A stretch of DNA of 64,000 nucleotides from Betaproteobacteria bacterium HGW-Betaproteobacteria-3. Its GTDB lineage: Bacteria > Pseudomonadota > Gammaproteobacteria > Burkholderiales > Burkholderiaceae_C. Location: NCBI GenBank assembly GCA_002842205.1, contig PHCI01000005.1, positions 62,001 through 126,000 on the forward strand, written 5' to 3'. The notes under the pieces were generated by a model that had not been told where the DNA came from, did not search any database, and worked only from the letters and a program-made list of their open reading frames with translations. Within the stretch, counting starts at the first letter, position 1. Each line of letters starts with the position of its first letter. This document shows, in pieces, positions 15,417-24,167 of this stretch. The translations under genes and the position numbers were made by a program.

Positions 15417-16040
15417 ATGACCTACAGGACAATTTATGCCGATAAGCAACCCTTGGAGACGGTTCTGGGTATCGACCTGTTGATCTTCTTGGCCGATTTC
15501 AAGACCTACTTGCTGCTGCAATACAAGTGCATGGAGCCCCGGAGTGATGACCGAGGCAAGACGTGGTCCTATTTGGTCGACCCCCAACTCCACAAGCAGA
15601 TGCAAGCCATGGATTCCGCAGTGGCAGCCATGGGGCGCCTGCCACCGCTTGCCGCAACTTCAATGAATGACTGGCGACTGACCGAAGAGGCTTTCTACTT
15701 CAAGTTTTGCGAGACCACGCGGCCCGATGCCAGGGACGACGCGCTGGTAGCCGGAATTACCCTGGGTCATTCCTTCCTCAAGCACTTCCTCACCTTGCCT
15801 GAAGCCACGGGCAATCGGGGCGGGCAGCGCATCGGCTATGGAAATTGCTCAAGGTACTTGAACAATTCCCAGTTTGTGGAACTCGCGCGTGAAGGTTGGA
15901 TCGGCTGCGATCAGCGGGGCTATGCTTTTATTTCCCAAGTCATCGCAGCGGGCCAGGCTGGTGGTCGGGCTGCGATGTTTGCGGTGATCCAAGGCAGCGG
16001 GGCTAAAACCGCAGCGGATCGAAGAAAGCTGATCAGGTGA
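15417..16040 (+). CDS. hypothetical protein
   Basis: A 207-residue soluble protein starting at ATG 15417, with GAGG nine nucleotides upstream. The segment LGIDLLIFLADFKTYLLLQY followed by K looks like the core of a nuclease-type or substrate-binding fold (D, then Q-x-K), but I cannot assign a family. The C-terminal half contains many Gly and Arg residues. It is followed within 8 nt by the broken PD-(D/E)XK gene and preceded by a gene fragment, so it probably belonged to a three-gene unit, possibly a defence or DNA-processing module. Confidence 0.6.
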   Translation: MTYRTIYADKQPLETVLGIDLLIFLADFKTYLLLQYKCMEPRSDDRGKTWSYLVDPQLHKQMQAMDSAVAAMGRLPPLAATSMNDWRLTEEAFYFKFCETTRPDARDDALVAGITLGHSFLKHFLTLPEATGNRGGQRIGYGNCSRYLNNSQFVELAREGWIGCDQRGYAFISQVIAAGQAGGRAAMFAVIQGSGAKTAADRRKLIR

Positions 16041-16047
16041 TTAAGAC

Positions 16048-16310
16048 ATGAGCGACATCAAACTCTTCCGAATCGCCAAGAGTCATGCGACAGAGCTGCA
16101 CCGCTCAGCTTACGACCCTGAAAACCGATGCAGAACCTGATCGAGAGCAACCTGCAGGCATTTCTCTGCATCTGCTTCTTAGCCTCTGAGTACTCGACTG
16201 GCAAGGCCCACGGTGGGCGCATCAACTCCTCGGGCCTGGACGAAAACCACAGCCCGGCGATCATCGAATACAAGCGCTCAGTGGGCGAGAACGTTGTCAA
16301 TCAAGGGTTC
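16048..16310 (+). pseudogene. PD-(D/E)XK nuclease-like (NucS/DUF5655 type) gene, broken
   Basis: ATG 16048 starts MSDIKLFRIAKSHATEL. A frameshift at about 16126 is needed to continue into MQNLIESNLQAFLCICFLAS, then EYSTGKAHGGRINSSGLDEN and IIEYKR. This is the recognisable N-terminal nuclease module of proteins that carry a C-terminal DUF5655 domain, with the ExK of the active site kept and the usual Asp of GGRID changed to Asn. The gene stops after ENVVNQGF at about 16310, where the end of a minus-strand antitoxin gene begins. It is thus frameshifted, truncated and missing one acidic residue, and surely inactive. Confidence 0.75.
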
Positions 16311-16317
16311 GCATCGA

Positions 16318-16623
16318 CTAAGCCTGTATCGGCTGCGCCACCAGGCGCACGCCCAGGGCCGTGCAAACACGGTTGATTGTTTCAAAGCGGGGCGCGCTGT
16401 CAGGGCGCAAGGCCTTGTACAGAGCCTCTCTGGTCAGACCCGATGCCTTGGCGATCTCGGACATTCCACGCGCGCGGGCAATGTCCCCCAGCGCGGCCGC
16501 CAGCAACGCTGCATCATTCGATTCCAGTATGACGGTCAGGTAGGCGGCGACGTCTTCCTCGCCTTTCAGATACTCGGCCGGATCGAAGTCTGGCAGGTCG
16601 GCAATGCGAATTTTCTTGGGCAT
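16318..16623 (-). CDS. HigA-like antitoxin (HTH addiction-module antidote)
   Basis: 101 residues. The N-terminal part (RIADLPDFDPAEYLKGEEDV) and the HTH (ARARGMSEIAKASGLTREAL, then YKAL) are typical of addiction-module antidote proteins that follow a HigB/RelE-type toxin. The gene lies 3 nt after the toxin stop, with toxin first and antitoxin second, as in higBA. The HTH probably gives autoregulation of the pair. The stop lies 7 nt from the broken end of the nuclease-like gene. Confidence 0.85.
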   Translation of the reverse strand: MPKKIRIADLPDFDPAEYLKGEEDVAAYLTVILESNDAALLAAALGDIARARGMSEIAKASGLTREALYKALRPDSAPRFETINRVCTALGVRLVAQPIQA

Positions 16624-16626
16624 GGT

Positions 16627-16923
16627 TCACTCCTCCAAAGTTGCCGCCAGCTTCAAGGCCCTGGCGATATCAGCGGCTTGCGTGGACTTGTCGCCGCCGC
16701 CCAGCATCACGATCAGCACGGTCCCGCGCTGGAGGTAGTACATGCGCCAGCCCGGGCCGAAATGTTCCCGCATCTCGGAAACGCCCTGACCAACGGACCT
16801 CACATCCCCCAGGTTGCCCAGCATGGCCTTGCGCAACCTGGCGATCAATCGTTGCTTGACCGCACGGTCCTTCAGGCCGTCGAGCCAGAAAGAGAATTCA
16901 TCGGTGCGTTTGATCGAGAACAT
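16627..16923 (-). CDS. HigB/RelE-like toxin
   Basis: 98 residues with the small toxin pattern: FSIKRTDEFSFWLDGLKDRA, then RLRKAMLGNLGDVRSVGQGV, SEMREHFGPGWRMYYLQRG and a C-terminal LGGGDKSTQAADIARA. This is the phage-derived Gp49-like/HigB family of RelE-superfamily toxins, which act on mRNA at the ribosome. It is first in a two-gene unit with the antitoxin. A short palindrome, TCGGTCGATTACA-like, at 16936-16950 upstream is a candidate operator, but this is weak. Confidence 0.85.
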   Translation of the reverse strand: MFSIKRTDEFSFWLDGLKDRAVKQRLIARLRKAMLGNLGDVRSVGQGVSEMREHFGPGWRMYYLQRGTVLIVMLGGGDKSTQAADIARALKLAATLEE

Positions 16924-17114
16924 GCAGAATTGTAATCGGTCGATTACAACACATCAACCGCCCCGCTTCCGACCTCGCACGGATGCAACGCGAGCACGTC
17001 GCCAACGACCCACTCCCCGCGCAGGCAACATGATGTCGCCAAATCCCGTAAAGTTGCTTTCCTCGACGTCAGCGCCAGGCCTGCGCGCTCCGTCCAACAC
17101 CTGGAGCAACACAC

Positions 17115-17990
17115 ATGAGCGATTCAACGGCCTACACGCCGCCCAAGGTTTGGGTCTGGAGCAAGGAAAACGGCGGCAAGTTTGCCAGCATCAACCGGCC
17201 CGTTTCGGGGCCCACGCATGACAAGGCGCTGCCCGTGGGCCGCCACCCGCTCCAGCTGTATTCGATGGCCACGCCCAATGGCGTCAAGGTCACGGTGATG
17301 CTCGAAGAACTGCTGGCGGCAGGCCACGGCGGTGCGGAATACGACGCCTGGATGATCCGCATCAACGACGGCGACCAGTTCGGCAGCGGCTTTGTGGCGG
17401 CCAACCCCAACTCCAAGATTCCGGCGCTGGTGGACCACAGCGGGCCCGCGCCGGTGCGGGTGTTTGAGTCGGGCGCGATCCTGATGTACCTGGCCGAAAA
17501 GTTTGACGCCTTTTTGCCCACCGAACCGGCCAAGCGCGCCGAATGCCTGTCGTGGCTGTTCTGGCAGATGGGCAGCGCGCCGTATCTGGGCGGCGGGTTC
17601 GGGCACTTCTATGCCTACGCGCCGTTCAAGATCGAATACGCGATCGACCGCTTTGCGATGGAGGTCAAGCGCCAGCTGGACGTGCTGGACAAGCGCCTGG
17701 CCCAAAGCGCCTACCTTGCGGGCGACGACTACACCATCGCCGACATGGCCGTCTGGCCCTGGTATGGCGCGCTGGCCAAGGGCCTGATTTACGAGGCGGG
17801 GGAATTCCTGCAGGTGCAGGACTACACCCATGTGCAGCGCTGGACCGACCAGATCGCCGAACGCCCGGCCGTCAAGCGCGGGCGCATGGTCAACCGCGCC
17901 TGGGGCGAGCCTTCGAGCCAGTTGCTGGAGCGTCATGACGCCAGTGATTTCGACACCCGAACGCAGGACAAGATCGGCACACCCGGCTGA
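17115..17990 (+). CDS. yghU: glutathione-dependent disulfide-bond oxidoreductase (GST family)
   Basis: A 291-residue GST of the YghU/Nu class, which reduces organic hydroperoxides and disulfides with bound glutathione. Features: an N-terminal extension starting TAYTPPKVWVW, the thioredoxin-fold domain with LYSMATPNGVKVTVMLEEL (T/N used instead of a catalytic Cys), FVAANPNSKIPALVD, and the FESGAILMYLAEKF glutathione-contact segment. The helical C-terminal domain has LAGDDYTIADMAVWPWYG. ATG 17115 gives the standard start. It marks the return to core-like composition after the accessory segment. Confidence 0.9.
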   Translation: MSDSTAYTPPKVWVWSKENGGKFASINRPVSGPTHDKALPVGRHPLQLYSMATPNGVKVTVMLEELLAAGHGGAEYDAWMIRINDGDQFGSGFVAANPNSKIPALVDHSGPAPVRVFESGAILMYLAEKFDAFLPTEPAKRAECLSWLFWQMGSAPYLGGGFGHFYAYAPFKIEYAIDRFAMEVKRQLDVLDKRLAQSAYLAGDDYTIADMAVWPWYGALAKGLIYEAGEFLQVQDYTHVQRWTDQIAERPAVKRGRMVNRAWGEPSSQLLERHDASDFDTRTQDKIGTPG

Positions 17991-18066
17991 CGCGCCCACC
18001 GGGCCTGGCGGCCTGCCCGAACGCAGCGCGCCGCTGCATTCCTGATCATTTTTGGAGGGCACCCCC

Positions 18067-19035
18067 ATGCATTCCAGGCACCTTACCCACCCGAGTCGCC
18101 GCGCCGCGATCCAGCGGTTGATGTGGCCCGGACTGGCGGCACTGGGCACGCCGCTGGCGCAGGCGCAAGTGGCCCTGGGCGGCGGCGCACCCGTTCAGCC
18201 CACGCCGGGCGTGGCGCACAAGCCCATCCATTCGTCGGGCGAACTGCTGCCGGTGGTCGGGCTGGGCAGCTGGATCACCTTCAACGTGGGCGACGACACC
18301 GTGGCGCGGGCGGCGTGCACCGAGGTGATGCGCGCTTTTTTTGCGGCGGGCGGACGCATGATCGATTCGTCGCCCATGTACGGCTCGTCGCAGGCGGTCA
18401 TTGGCCAGGGGCTGGCCACACTGGGGGCGTCGGCGCCGGTGTTCTCGGCGGACAAGGTGTGGATTTCGTCCGGCGCGCGCGGGCCGAGGCAGATTGAGGA
18501 ATCGCGCCAGCACTGGCGGGTGCCGCGGTTCGATCTGCTGCAGGTGCACAACCTGCTGGCCTGGGAGGACCACCTGCCCCAGTTGCTGGCCATGAAGGCC
18601 GCCGGGCGCCTGCGTTATGTGGGCATCACCACGTCCGAGGGGCGGCGCCACCGCGACCTGGAGGCCATCATGCGCAGCCAGCCCATCGATTTTGTGCAAC
18701 TGAGTTACAGCCTGCTCGACCGCGACGTCGAAGCCCGCCTGCTGCCGCTGGCGCGCGAACGCCGCATTGCCGTCATCGTCAACCGGCCGTTCCGTCGCGG
18801 CGAACTGCTCGAAGCACTGGCGCGCCGACCGTTGCCGCCGTGGGCCGCAGCCATGGGCTGCAACACCTGGGCCGCGTTCGCACTCAAGTTTGTGGTGTCG
18901 CACCCGGACGTCACCTGCGCGATCCCGGCCACGCGCCAGGTGGCGCACGTCCGCGAGAACCTGGCTGTCGCCCGGGGAGTGATGCCCGACGCCGCCACCC
19001 GCCAGCGGATGGCGGCCTACGTGGCATCGCTGTGA
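18067..19035 (+). CDS. aldo/keto reductase with an export-type N-terminus
   Basis: 322 residues. An N-terminal twin-arginine-like segment (HPSRRAAIQRLM, then a hydrophobic stretch ending PLAQAQ) suggests export, followed by an aldo/keto reductase barrel. Barrel landmarks: GLGSWITFNVGD, the catalytic Asp-Tyr pair in GRMIDSSPMYGSSQAVIG, DLLQVHN, VGITTSEG and FVQLSYS, and a C-terminal VTCAIPATRQVAHVRENLA. ATG 18067 is chosen because GGAGG ends 8 nt before it. Substrate unknown. An exported NADPH-dependent barrel would be odd unless the Tat system carries it folded with cofactor. Confidence 0.82.
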   Translation: MHSRHLTHPSRRAAIQRLMWPGLAALGTPLAQAQVALGGGAPVQPTPGVAHKPIHSSGELLPVVGLGSWITFNVGDDTVARAACTEVMRAFFAAGGRMIDSSPMYGSSQAVIGQGLATLGASAPVFSADKVWISSGARGPRQIEESRQHWRVPRFDLLQVHNLLAWEDHLPQLLAMKAAGRLRYVGITTSEGRRHRDLEAIMRSQPIDFVQLSYSLLDRDVEARLLPLARERRIAVIVNRPFRRGELLEALARRPLPPWAAAMGCNTWAAFALKFVVSHPDVTCAIPATRQVAHVRENLAVARGVMPDAATRQRMAAYVASL

Positions 19036-19087
19036 GCCCGGTTCGCACACCGGCGCGGGCGGACATGCATCCACGGAAAGCGTCCTC

Positions 19088-19810
19088 ATGACCGAGTGGT
19101 GGACCTACCATCTGTCGGACTTCCTGCTGTTTTCGTCCGCCACCTACCGCCGCCTGTTCGAGTTGTACAACGCCGCGCTGTGGCCCGCGCAGCCCGTGGT
19201 GGTGGCGGCAAGTCTGGGGCTGATCGTCGGGCTGCTGCGGCAACGTCCATGGGCGCCACGGGCCACCACGGTGGCGCTCGGCCTGGCATGGCTGTGGACG
19301 GCCTGGGCGTTTCACCTGCAGCGCTACGCCACCATCAACTGGGCCGCCACGTGGTTTGCAGGTGCGTTCGCTGCGCAGGGAATGCTGCTGCTTGCCTCAT
19401 CTGTGGCATCCATGGCGCCCGTCGCGCCTGGGCCACCCGTTGTCGGCACGCTTCACCGAGTGGGCCTGATCTTGCTGCTTTACGCGCTGGTCGGCCCGGC
19501 GCTGCTGACCTGGGCGCAGGGCGTCTCGTGGCAGCAAACCGAGGTGCTGGGACTGGCACCCGACCCCACCACCGTCGGAACGCTAGGCTTGCTGCTGATG
19601 CTGCCCCCGGCCCGCACCAACGGGCGCCCCGGTGCGCCCCGCTGGCAATGGGCTCTGTGGCCGATTCCGCTGCTGTGGTGCGGCATCAGCGGTGCCACCT
19701 TGTGGGCGATGCACCGGCCCGACGCGCTGGTGTTGCCGGTGGCGGCGGCACTGGCGCTGCTCACAGCCTGGCGCGGCCCACGGCCGGGCTGGCGGGCGCT
19801 GGCGCACTGA
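19088..19810 (+). CDS. DUF6064 family integral membrane protein
   Basis: 240 residues with about seven hydrophobic segments. The N-terminal signature LSDFLLFSSATYRRLFELYN is the hallmark of DUF6064. No function is known for the family. It starts 53 nt after the aldo/keto reductase on the same strand, so the two may be cotranscribed. The last helix ends in an Arg-rich tail. Confidence 0.75.
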   Translation: MTEWWTYHLSDFLLFSSATYRRLFELYNAALWPAQPVVVAASLGLIVGLLRQRPWAPRATTVALGLAWLWTAWAFHLQRYATINWAATWFAGAFAAQGMLLLASSVASMAPVAPGPPVVGTLHRVGLILLLYALVGPALLTWAQGVSWQQTEVLGLAPDPTTVGTLGLLLMLPPARTNGRPGAPRWQWALWPIPLLWCGISGATLWAMHRPDALVLPVAAALALLTAWRGPRPGWRALAH

Positions 19811-19993
19811 TGCCGACACCGCGCGGCCAAAACACAGTAGCATCCGCCCGCCGCAAATCGCTGCGGCCCACGCGCAACGATTGGAGCTTTGGTTGACTTG
19901 CGGCAATGGGCCCAACGCCCTAGCATTCACGGCACCCCGCGCGCGCAACCGTGCAGCGGGCCCGCCACACAACATCAAAAACGGAGACAAACC

Positions 19994-21166
19994 ATGCAAA
20001 AACGACACTTCCTCCATGCCACGGCCCTGGCCATGGCCGCACTCGCCAGCGGCCATGCAGGCGCCCAGGACAACAGGTTCAAGATCGGTTTCATCCTGCC
20101 CATGACCGGGCCGCAGGCGTCCACCGGGCGCCAGATCGAAGCCGGTGCGAAGCTCTTCCTGGCCGAGCACGGCGACACGGTGGCGGGGCGCAAGGTCGAG
20201 ATGATCGTCAAGGACGACACCAGCCTGCCCGATGTGAACAAGCGCCTGGCCCAGCAACTGATCGTCAGCGACCAGGTGAACGTGCTGGCCGGCTTTGGCA
20301 TCACGCCCGCCGCGCTGGCCACCGCGCCGCTGGCCACGCAGTCCAAAACGCCCATGGTCATCATGTCGGCGGCCACGTCGAGCATCACCGAGGCCTCGCC
20401 CTACATCGTGCGCACCAGCATGACGCTGGCGCAGATTTCGTCGGTCATGGGCGACTGGGCGCCCAGGAACGGCGCCAAACGGGTCGTGTCGCTGGTCACT
20501 GATTACGCCCCCGGCTACGACGCGGAAAAATTTTTCAAGGAGCACCTGACACAGAACGGTGGCGAGGTCATCGAATCACTGCGGGTGCCACTGCGCAACC
20601 CCGACTTTGCGCCGTATTTGCAAAAGGTGCGCGACCTCAAACCCGACGCCCTGTTCGTCTTTGTGCCGTCGGGCGCCGGTGCTGCGGTGGTCAAGCAGTT
20701 TCTGGAGCGTGGCATGGACAAGGCCGGCATCCGGCTGATCGGCACCGGCGACCTGGCCGACGACGACCAGCTCAACGACATGGGCGACGGCGCGCTGGGC
20801 GTGGTCACGTCGTTCAACTATTCCATGGCGCACCCGTCGGCCCTGAACAAGAAGTTTGTGGACGCCTTTCTCAAGGCCAACAAGGGCATGCGACCGAACT
20901 TCCAGGCCGTCGCCGCCTACGATGGCATGCGCGTCATTTACGAAGCACTCAAAACCACCAAAGGCCAGGGCGGCGGTGACGCCCTGCTGGCGGCCATGAA
21001 AGGCCAGGCGTTCGAGAGCCCGCGCGGCCCGATGTCCATTGACCCGCAAACCCGTGACGTGGTGCAGAACATTTACCTGCGCAAGGTCGAGAAGCAGGGC
21101 GGCGAATACTACAACGTGGAATTCGACACCCGCAAGGACGTCAAGGACCCAGGCAAGGCGAAGTAG
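19994..21166 (+). CDS. ABC transporter periplasmic solute-binding protein (branched-chain amino acid type)
   Basis: 390 residues with a signal peptide (MQKRHFLHATALAMAALASG, cleavage near GAQDN) and a type I periplasmic binding fold of the LivJ/LivK group. Motifs: KIGFILPMTGPQASTGRQIE, a mid-lobe AGFGITPAALATAPLA and VVSLVTDYAPGYDAEKFFKE. ATG 19994 lies 10 nt after GGAG. No permease or ATPase genes lie beside it, so it is an orphan binding protein, which is common in Burkholderiales. The ligand could be an amino acid, amide or aromatic acid. Confidence 0.88.
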   Translation: MQKRHFLHATALAMAALASGHAGAQDNRFKIGFILPMTGPQASTGRQIEAGAKLFLAEHGDTVAGRKVEMIVKDDTSLPDVNKRLAQQLIVSDQVNVLAGFGITPAALATAPLATQSKTPMVIMSAATSSITEASPYIVRTSMTLAQISSVMGDWAPRNGAKRVVSLVTDYAPGYDAEKFFKEHLTQNGGEVIESLRVPLRNPDFAPYLQKVRDLKPDALFVFVPSGAGAAVVKQFLERGMDKAGIRLIGTGDLADDDQLNDMGDGALGVVTSFNYSMAHPSALNKKFVDAFLKANKGMRPNFQAVAAYDGMRVIYEALKTTKGQGGGDALLAAMKGQAFESPRGPMSIDPQTRDVVQNIYLRKVEKQGGEYYNVEFDTRKDVKDPGKAK

Positions 21167-21228
21167 GCTTGAGCGCGGCGCCGTAAACTACCGGCACGCG
21201 ATCTTGCGTCCACCAACCTGTTACCGCC

Positions 21229-21639
21229 ATGCTCCAACGGACCACTTCCCTTGCCATTTTCCTGACCGCCGCCGTGTTTTCGGCGGGCGCCTGGTCGGCC
21301 GACGCCGAAACCCTGCCCTCGGGCGTTCGCATCGTCCACACGCAGGTGGGCTCGGGCGCACAGCCCACGGCCAGCGATTCGGTCAAGGTGCATTACCGCG
21401 GCACACTGGCCGACGGCAAGGAGTTCGACAGCTCCTACAAGCGCGGCGCCCCGGCAACGTTCCCGCTGGGCCGCGTGGTGCCGTGCTGGACGCAGGGCCT
21501 GCAGAAGATCAAGGTCGGCGGCAAAGCCACGCTGACCTGCCCGCCCGCCACCGCCTACGGTGAGCGTGGCGCCGGCAATGTGGTCCCGCCCAATGCCACG
21601 CTGACGTTTGACGTGGAACTGCTCGCCATCGAGAAGTGA
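21229..21639 (+). CDS. FKBP-type peptidyl-prolyl cis-trans isomerase, exported
   Basis: 136 residues. A signal peptide (LAIFLTAAVFSAGAWSADA) precedes one FKBP domain with VKVHYRGTLADGKEFDSSYK, a FPLGRVVPCWTQGLQKIKVG segment and a C-terminal AYGERGAGNVVPPNATLTFD and VELL. It is expected to speed proline isomerisation of periplasmic proteins. Two Cys residues (VVPCW and LTCPP) could form a disulfide. It stands alone between the solute-binding protein and a divergently placed hydroxylase. Confidence 0.9.
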   Translation: MLQRTTSLAIFLTAAVFSAGAWSADAETLPSGVRIVHTQVGSGAQPTASDSVKVHYRGTLADGKEFDSSYKRGAPATFPLGRVVPCWTQGLQKIKVGGKATLTCPPATAYGERGAGNVVPPNATLTFDVELLAIEK

Positions 21640-21682
21640 CGGCCCGGCCCGTGGGCCACGCATCGGCGGGGCCCACAGCACC

Positions 21683-22237
21683 CTACGACAGGCGCCCGTC
21701 GCTGCCCAGCACCCGGTCCCAGAACGCGGTCGTCACGCCAAAGTGACTCGGCCGCAGACCGGCGCGGTGGTGCAGCGCGTGCCAGTACTTGCGCCGCTTG
21801 ACCCAGGGCGTGTCGCTTCGCCAATGGTGGGTGGCGTGATGGGCCACCGCGTAACCCAGGTAGCCCAGCACGACGCCAAAGGTCAATGCGCAGGCGCGCC
21901 ACCCTCCGGCCCACAGAAACGCCGGCAGAAAGACCAGCGTCACGATCAAGCCCGCGCTGAACAGCGCGGGCGTGCAGATCAAGGCGGTGGGGCGCTGGTG
22001 GTGTGCCGAATGCCACTGGCTGAATGGCTGAAGGCCGTGCAACACAAACCGGTGGAGCAGGTATTCGATCAGGGTCCAGCTGGCCAGGCCCAGCAACGCG
22101 AGCAAGGTGAGCGCGACCCGCTGGTCGGCCGGACCGGCCGTCATCATCACGGCGGCCATGGTCACCGAGGCCGTGCCATACAGTGCAAAGTCCGCGCGAT
22201 ACGCCAGGGCGCTGTGCTCCAGAGAAAATAAGGCCAT
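21683..22237 (-). CDS. fatty acid hydroxylase / sterol desaturase superfamily membrane protein
   Basis: 184 residues with four hydrophobic segments and the histidine clusters that bind the di-iron centre: EYLLHRFVLH, QWHSAHHQRP, AHHATHHW and YWHALHH. The family hydroxylates or desaturates lipid-type substrates with O2; the actual substrate cannot be read from the sequence. It is convergent with the FKBP gene. The roughly 300 nt up to aat on its other side show no additional gene. Confidence 0.85.
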   Translation of the reverse strand: MALFSLEHSALAYRADFALYGTASVTMAAVMMTAGPADQRVALTLLALLGLASWTLIEYLLHRFVLHGLQPFSQWHSAHHQRPTALICTPALFSAGLIVTLVFLPAFLWAGGWRACALTFGVVLGYLGYAVAHHATHHWRSDTPWVKRRKYWHALHHRAGLRPSHFGVTTAFWDRVLGSDGRLS

Positions 22238-22536
22238 TCCATCCCCAAAAAACCGTCAGCAGCGAGACCCCTTGCAGGACGCGGTGATTCATCGCTTTCG
22301 ACCGCACAGCCTGCCTGTGGCGCCATTCGGCGTCTGTGCGCCACCGCACCTGCCGGGGCGCTTTCGATCCAGGGCCGAACCGCCCACGCTGGCGACGTGA
22401 AATCACGCCAGGTTTCCTGCCGGACCGTCCGCCGTCGGACCGCCAGAACAGTCCTGATGATCGTGTGCCATTGCGTCTTCGCGCCGTCCGGGACACCTTG
22501 CCTTGCGGTTTAATAAGGTCCCAAGCTTCTCACGCC

Positions 22537-23307
22537 ATGTCCGCGCCATCCGCCCGCCCCAATCTGCCGTGGCTTGCGCCCGGCGATCCGTTTCCCAACC
22601 CGGTACAGGCCTGGGGTCCGGGCGATCCTGCGCCGGGCCTGCTGGCCGCAGGCGGATCGCTCGATGTCATCACGATGCAGGACGCCTACTCGCAGGGCAT
22701 CTTCCCGTGGTTCAGCGACGGCCAGCCGATCCTCTGGTGGAGCCCCGACCCACGCATGGTGTTGCAGGTGGCCGAGTTCCGGCTTCACCGCTCGCTGCGC
22801 AAGACGCTCGCAAAGTTTCAGGCCACGCCGGGCTGCGAGGTCCGCTTTGACACGGCGTTTGCACCGGTCGTCCAGGCCTGTGCAAACGCCCCCCGGCCTG
22901 GCCAGTCGGGCACCTGGATCGTCAAACCCATGGCCACGGCGTATGAGTCGCTGCACCGCGCTGGCCTGGCCCACAGTGTGGAAACCTGGGTGGACGGGCA
23001 GTTGTGCGGCGGCCTGTATTGCGTGGCGTTGGGACATGCCGTGTTTGGCGAGTCGATGTTCGCGCTGCGACCCGATGCCTCCAAGATTGCACTGGCGGCG
23101 CTGGTGGCGTTTTGCCGACAACACGGCATGGGCTGGATCGACTGCCAGCAAAACACGCGGCACCTGGCGTCCATGGGGGCGCGCGAGTTCAGCCGCCGGG
23201 AGGTGTCGCGCTGGCTGCGGCAGGACGTTTCGCAGCCCTCGCCCCATTGGCAATTTGACCCCGTATACTGGAATGCGCTTGCGCCGCACTCCGAGACCAC
23301 ACCGTGA
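22537..23307 (+). CDS. aat: leucyl/phenylalanyl-tRNA-protein transferase
   Basis: 256 residues. Transfers Leu or Phe from aminoacyl-tRNA to N-terminal Lys or Arg of proteins, marking them for ClpAP degradation by the N-degron pathway. Characteristic motifs: [30 protein letters not shown] near residues 50-70, and [17 protein letters not shown] with the terminal [23 protein letters not shown] 22537 is the first start giving the canonical length. The stop overlaps the start of bpt, so the two N-degron transferases form an operon. Confidence 0.95.
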   Translation: MSAPSARPNLPWLAPGDPFPNPVQAWGPGDPAPGLLAAGGSLDVITMQDAYSQGIFPWFSDGQPILWWSPDPRMVLQVAEFRLHRSLRKTLAKFQATPGCEVRFDTAFAPVVQACANAPRPGQSGTWIVKPMATAYESLHRAGLAHSVETWVDGQLCGGLYCVALGHAVFGESMFALRPDASKIALAALVAFCRQHGMGWIDCQQNTRHLASMGAREFSRREVSRWLRQDVSQPSPHWQFDPVYWNALAPHSETTP

Positions 23308-24059
23308 CCCTGCTCAAGGACCTTCCGCTCCAGACCCTGCAGTTCTACGCGACTGCCCCCTATCCCTGCAGTTACCTGCAGGGCAAGCAGGCCCGGTCGC
23401 AGGTGGCCACGCCCAGCCATCTGATCCACAACGACGCCTACTCGGATCTGGTGACCCGGGGCTTCCGGCGCAGCGGCATGTTCACCTACCGGCCGTATTG
23501 CGACGGTTGCCAGGCCTGCGTGCCGCTGCGGGTGCTGGCAACCCGGTTCAAACCCGACCGCACCCAACGGCGCACCGCGGCACGGCACGGCAACCTCCAG
23601 GCCAGGGTGCTGAAGCTGTGCTTTGTGCCCGAACACTACCAGTTGTACCTGCGCTACCAGACCGGCCGCCACGCCGGGGGCGGCATGGACCACGACAGCA
23701 TCGACCAGTACACCCAGTTCCTGCTGCAAAGCCGCGTCAATTCGCGGCTGGTGGAGTTCCGCGAAACGCGTCCTGACGGCACCGCGGGTGACCTCAAGAT
23801 GGTGTCCATCCTGGACGTCCTCAACGATGGCATTTCGGCCGTTTACACGTTCTACGAACCCGACCCGGGCGCCAGCTACGGCACCTACAGCGTGTTGTGG
23901 CAGATTGAGCAGGCGCGCATCATGGGCCTGCCGTATGTGTACCTTGGTTACTGGATCGGCGCCAGCCCGAAGATGAGCTACAAGGCCCGCTTCCAGCCCC
24001 ACGAGGCCTTGCGTGAGGGCCGCTGGCAGCCTGGCGGCACGGCCACCACCCCCGACTGA
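23304..24059 (+). CDS. bpt: aspartate/glutamate leucyltransferase (bacterial arginyltransferase family)
   Basis: 251 residues. Adds Leu to N-terminal Asp or Glu of proteins. Motifs: [20 protein letters not shown] at the start, [20 protein letters not shown] with the paired Cys, and [12 protein letters not shown] near the end. It starts with GTG 23304, overlapping the aat stop (GTGA). With aat it completes the bacterial N-degron branch for acidic and basic N-termini. A terminator follows. Confidence 0.95.
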   Translation: MTLLKDLPLQTLQFYATAPYPCSYLQGKQARSQVATPSHLIHNDAYSDLVTRGFRRSGMFTYRPYCDGCQACVPLRVLATRFKPDRTQRRTAARHGNLQARVLKLCFVPEHYQLYLRYQTGRHAGGGMDHDSIDQYTQFLLQSRVNSRLVEFRETRPDGTAGDLKMVSILDVLNDGISAVYTFYEPDPGASYGTYSVLWQIEQARIMGLPYVYLGYWIGASPKMSYKARFQPHEALREGRWQPGGTATTPD

Positions 24060-24081
24060 CCTCGGGCACAAACCCCGCGGT

Positions 24082-24110
24082 ACGGCGGGAGTGATCGCCG
24101 CCGTTTTTTT
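24082..24110 (+). terminator. terminator after aat-bpt
   Basis: ACGGCGG (24082-24088) pairs perfectly with CCGCCGT (24098-24104), followed by TTTTTT. Confidence 0.8.
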
Positions 24111-24167
24111 CGGTTCACGCAGTCTGATTTCACAAGCTAAAATTCAACCTTCACCGGAGGTTGATCC

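Noticed and set aside
9820-17100. Direct repeat of the tRNA-Asn 3' end as an attachment site
   Set aside because: No second copy of the TTCGAGCCCAGGTCGAGGAG segment is visible in the window, and no integrase gene was found, so I do not annotate att sites.
23304-24059. Eukaryote-like arginyl-tRNA transferase activity for the ATE-family gene
   Set aside because: The sequence is the bacterial Bpt form, which transfers leucine to acidic N-termini, and it is coupled to aat.
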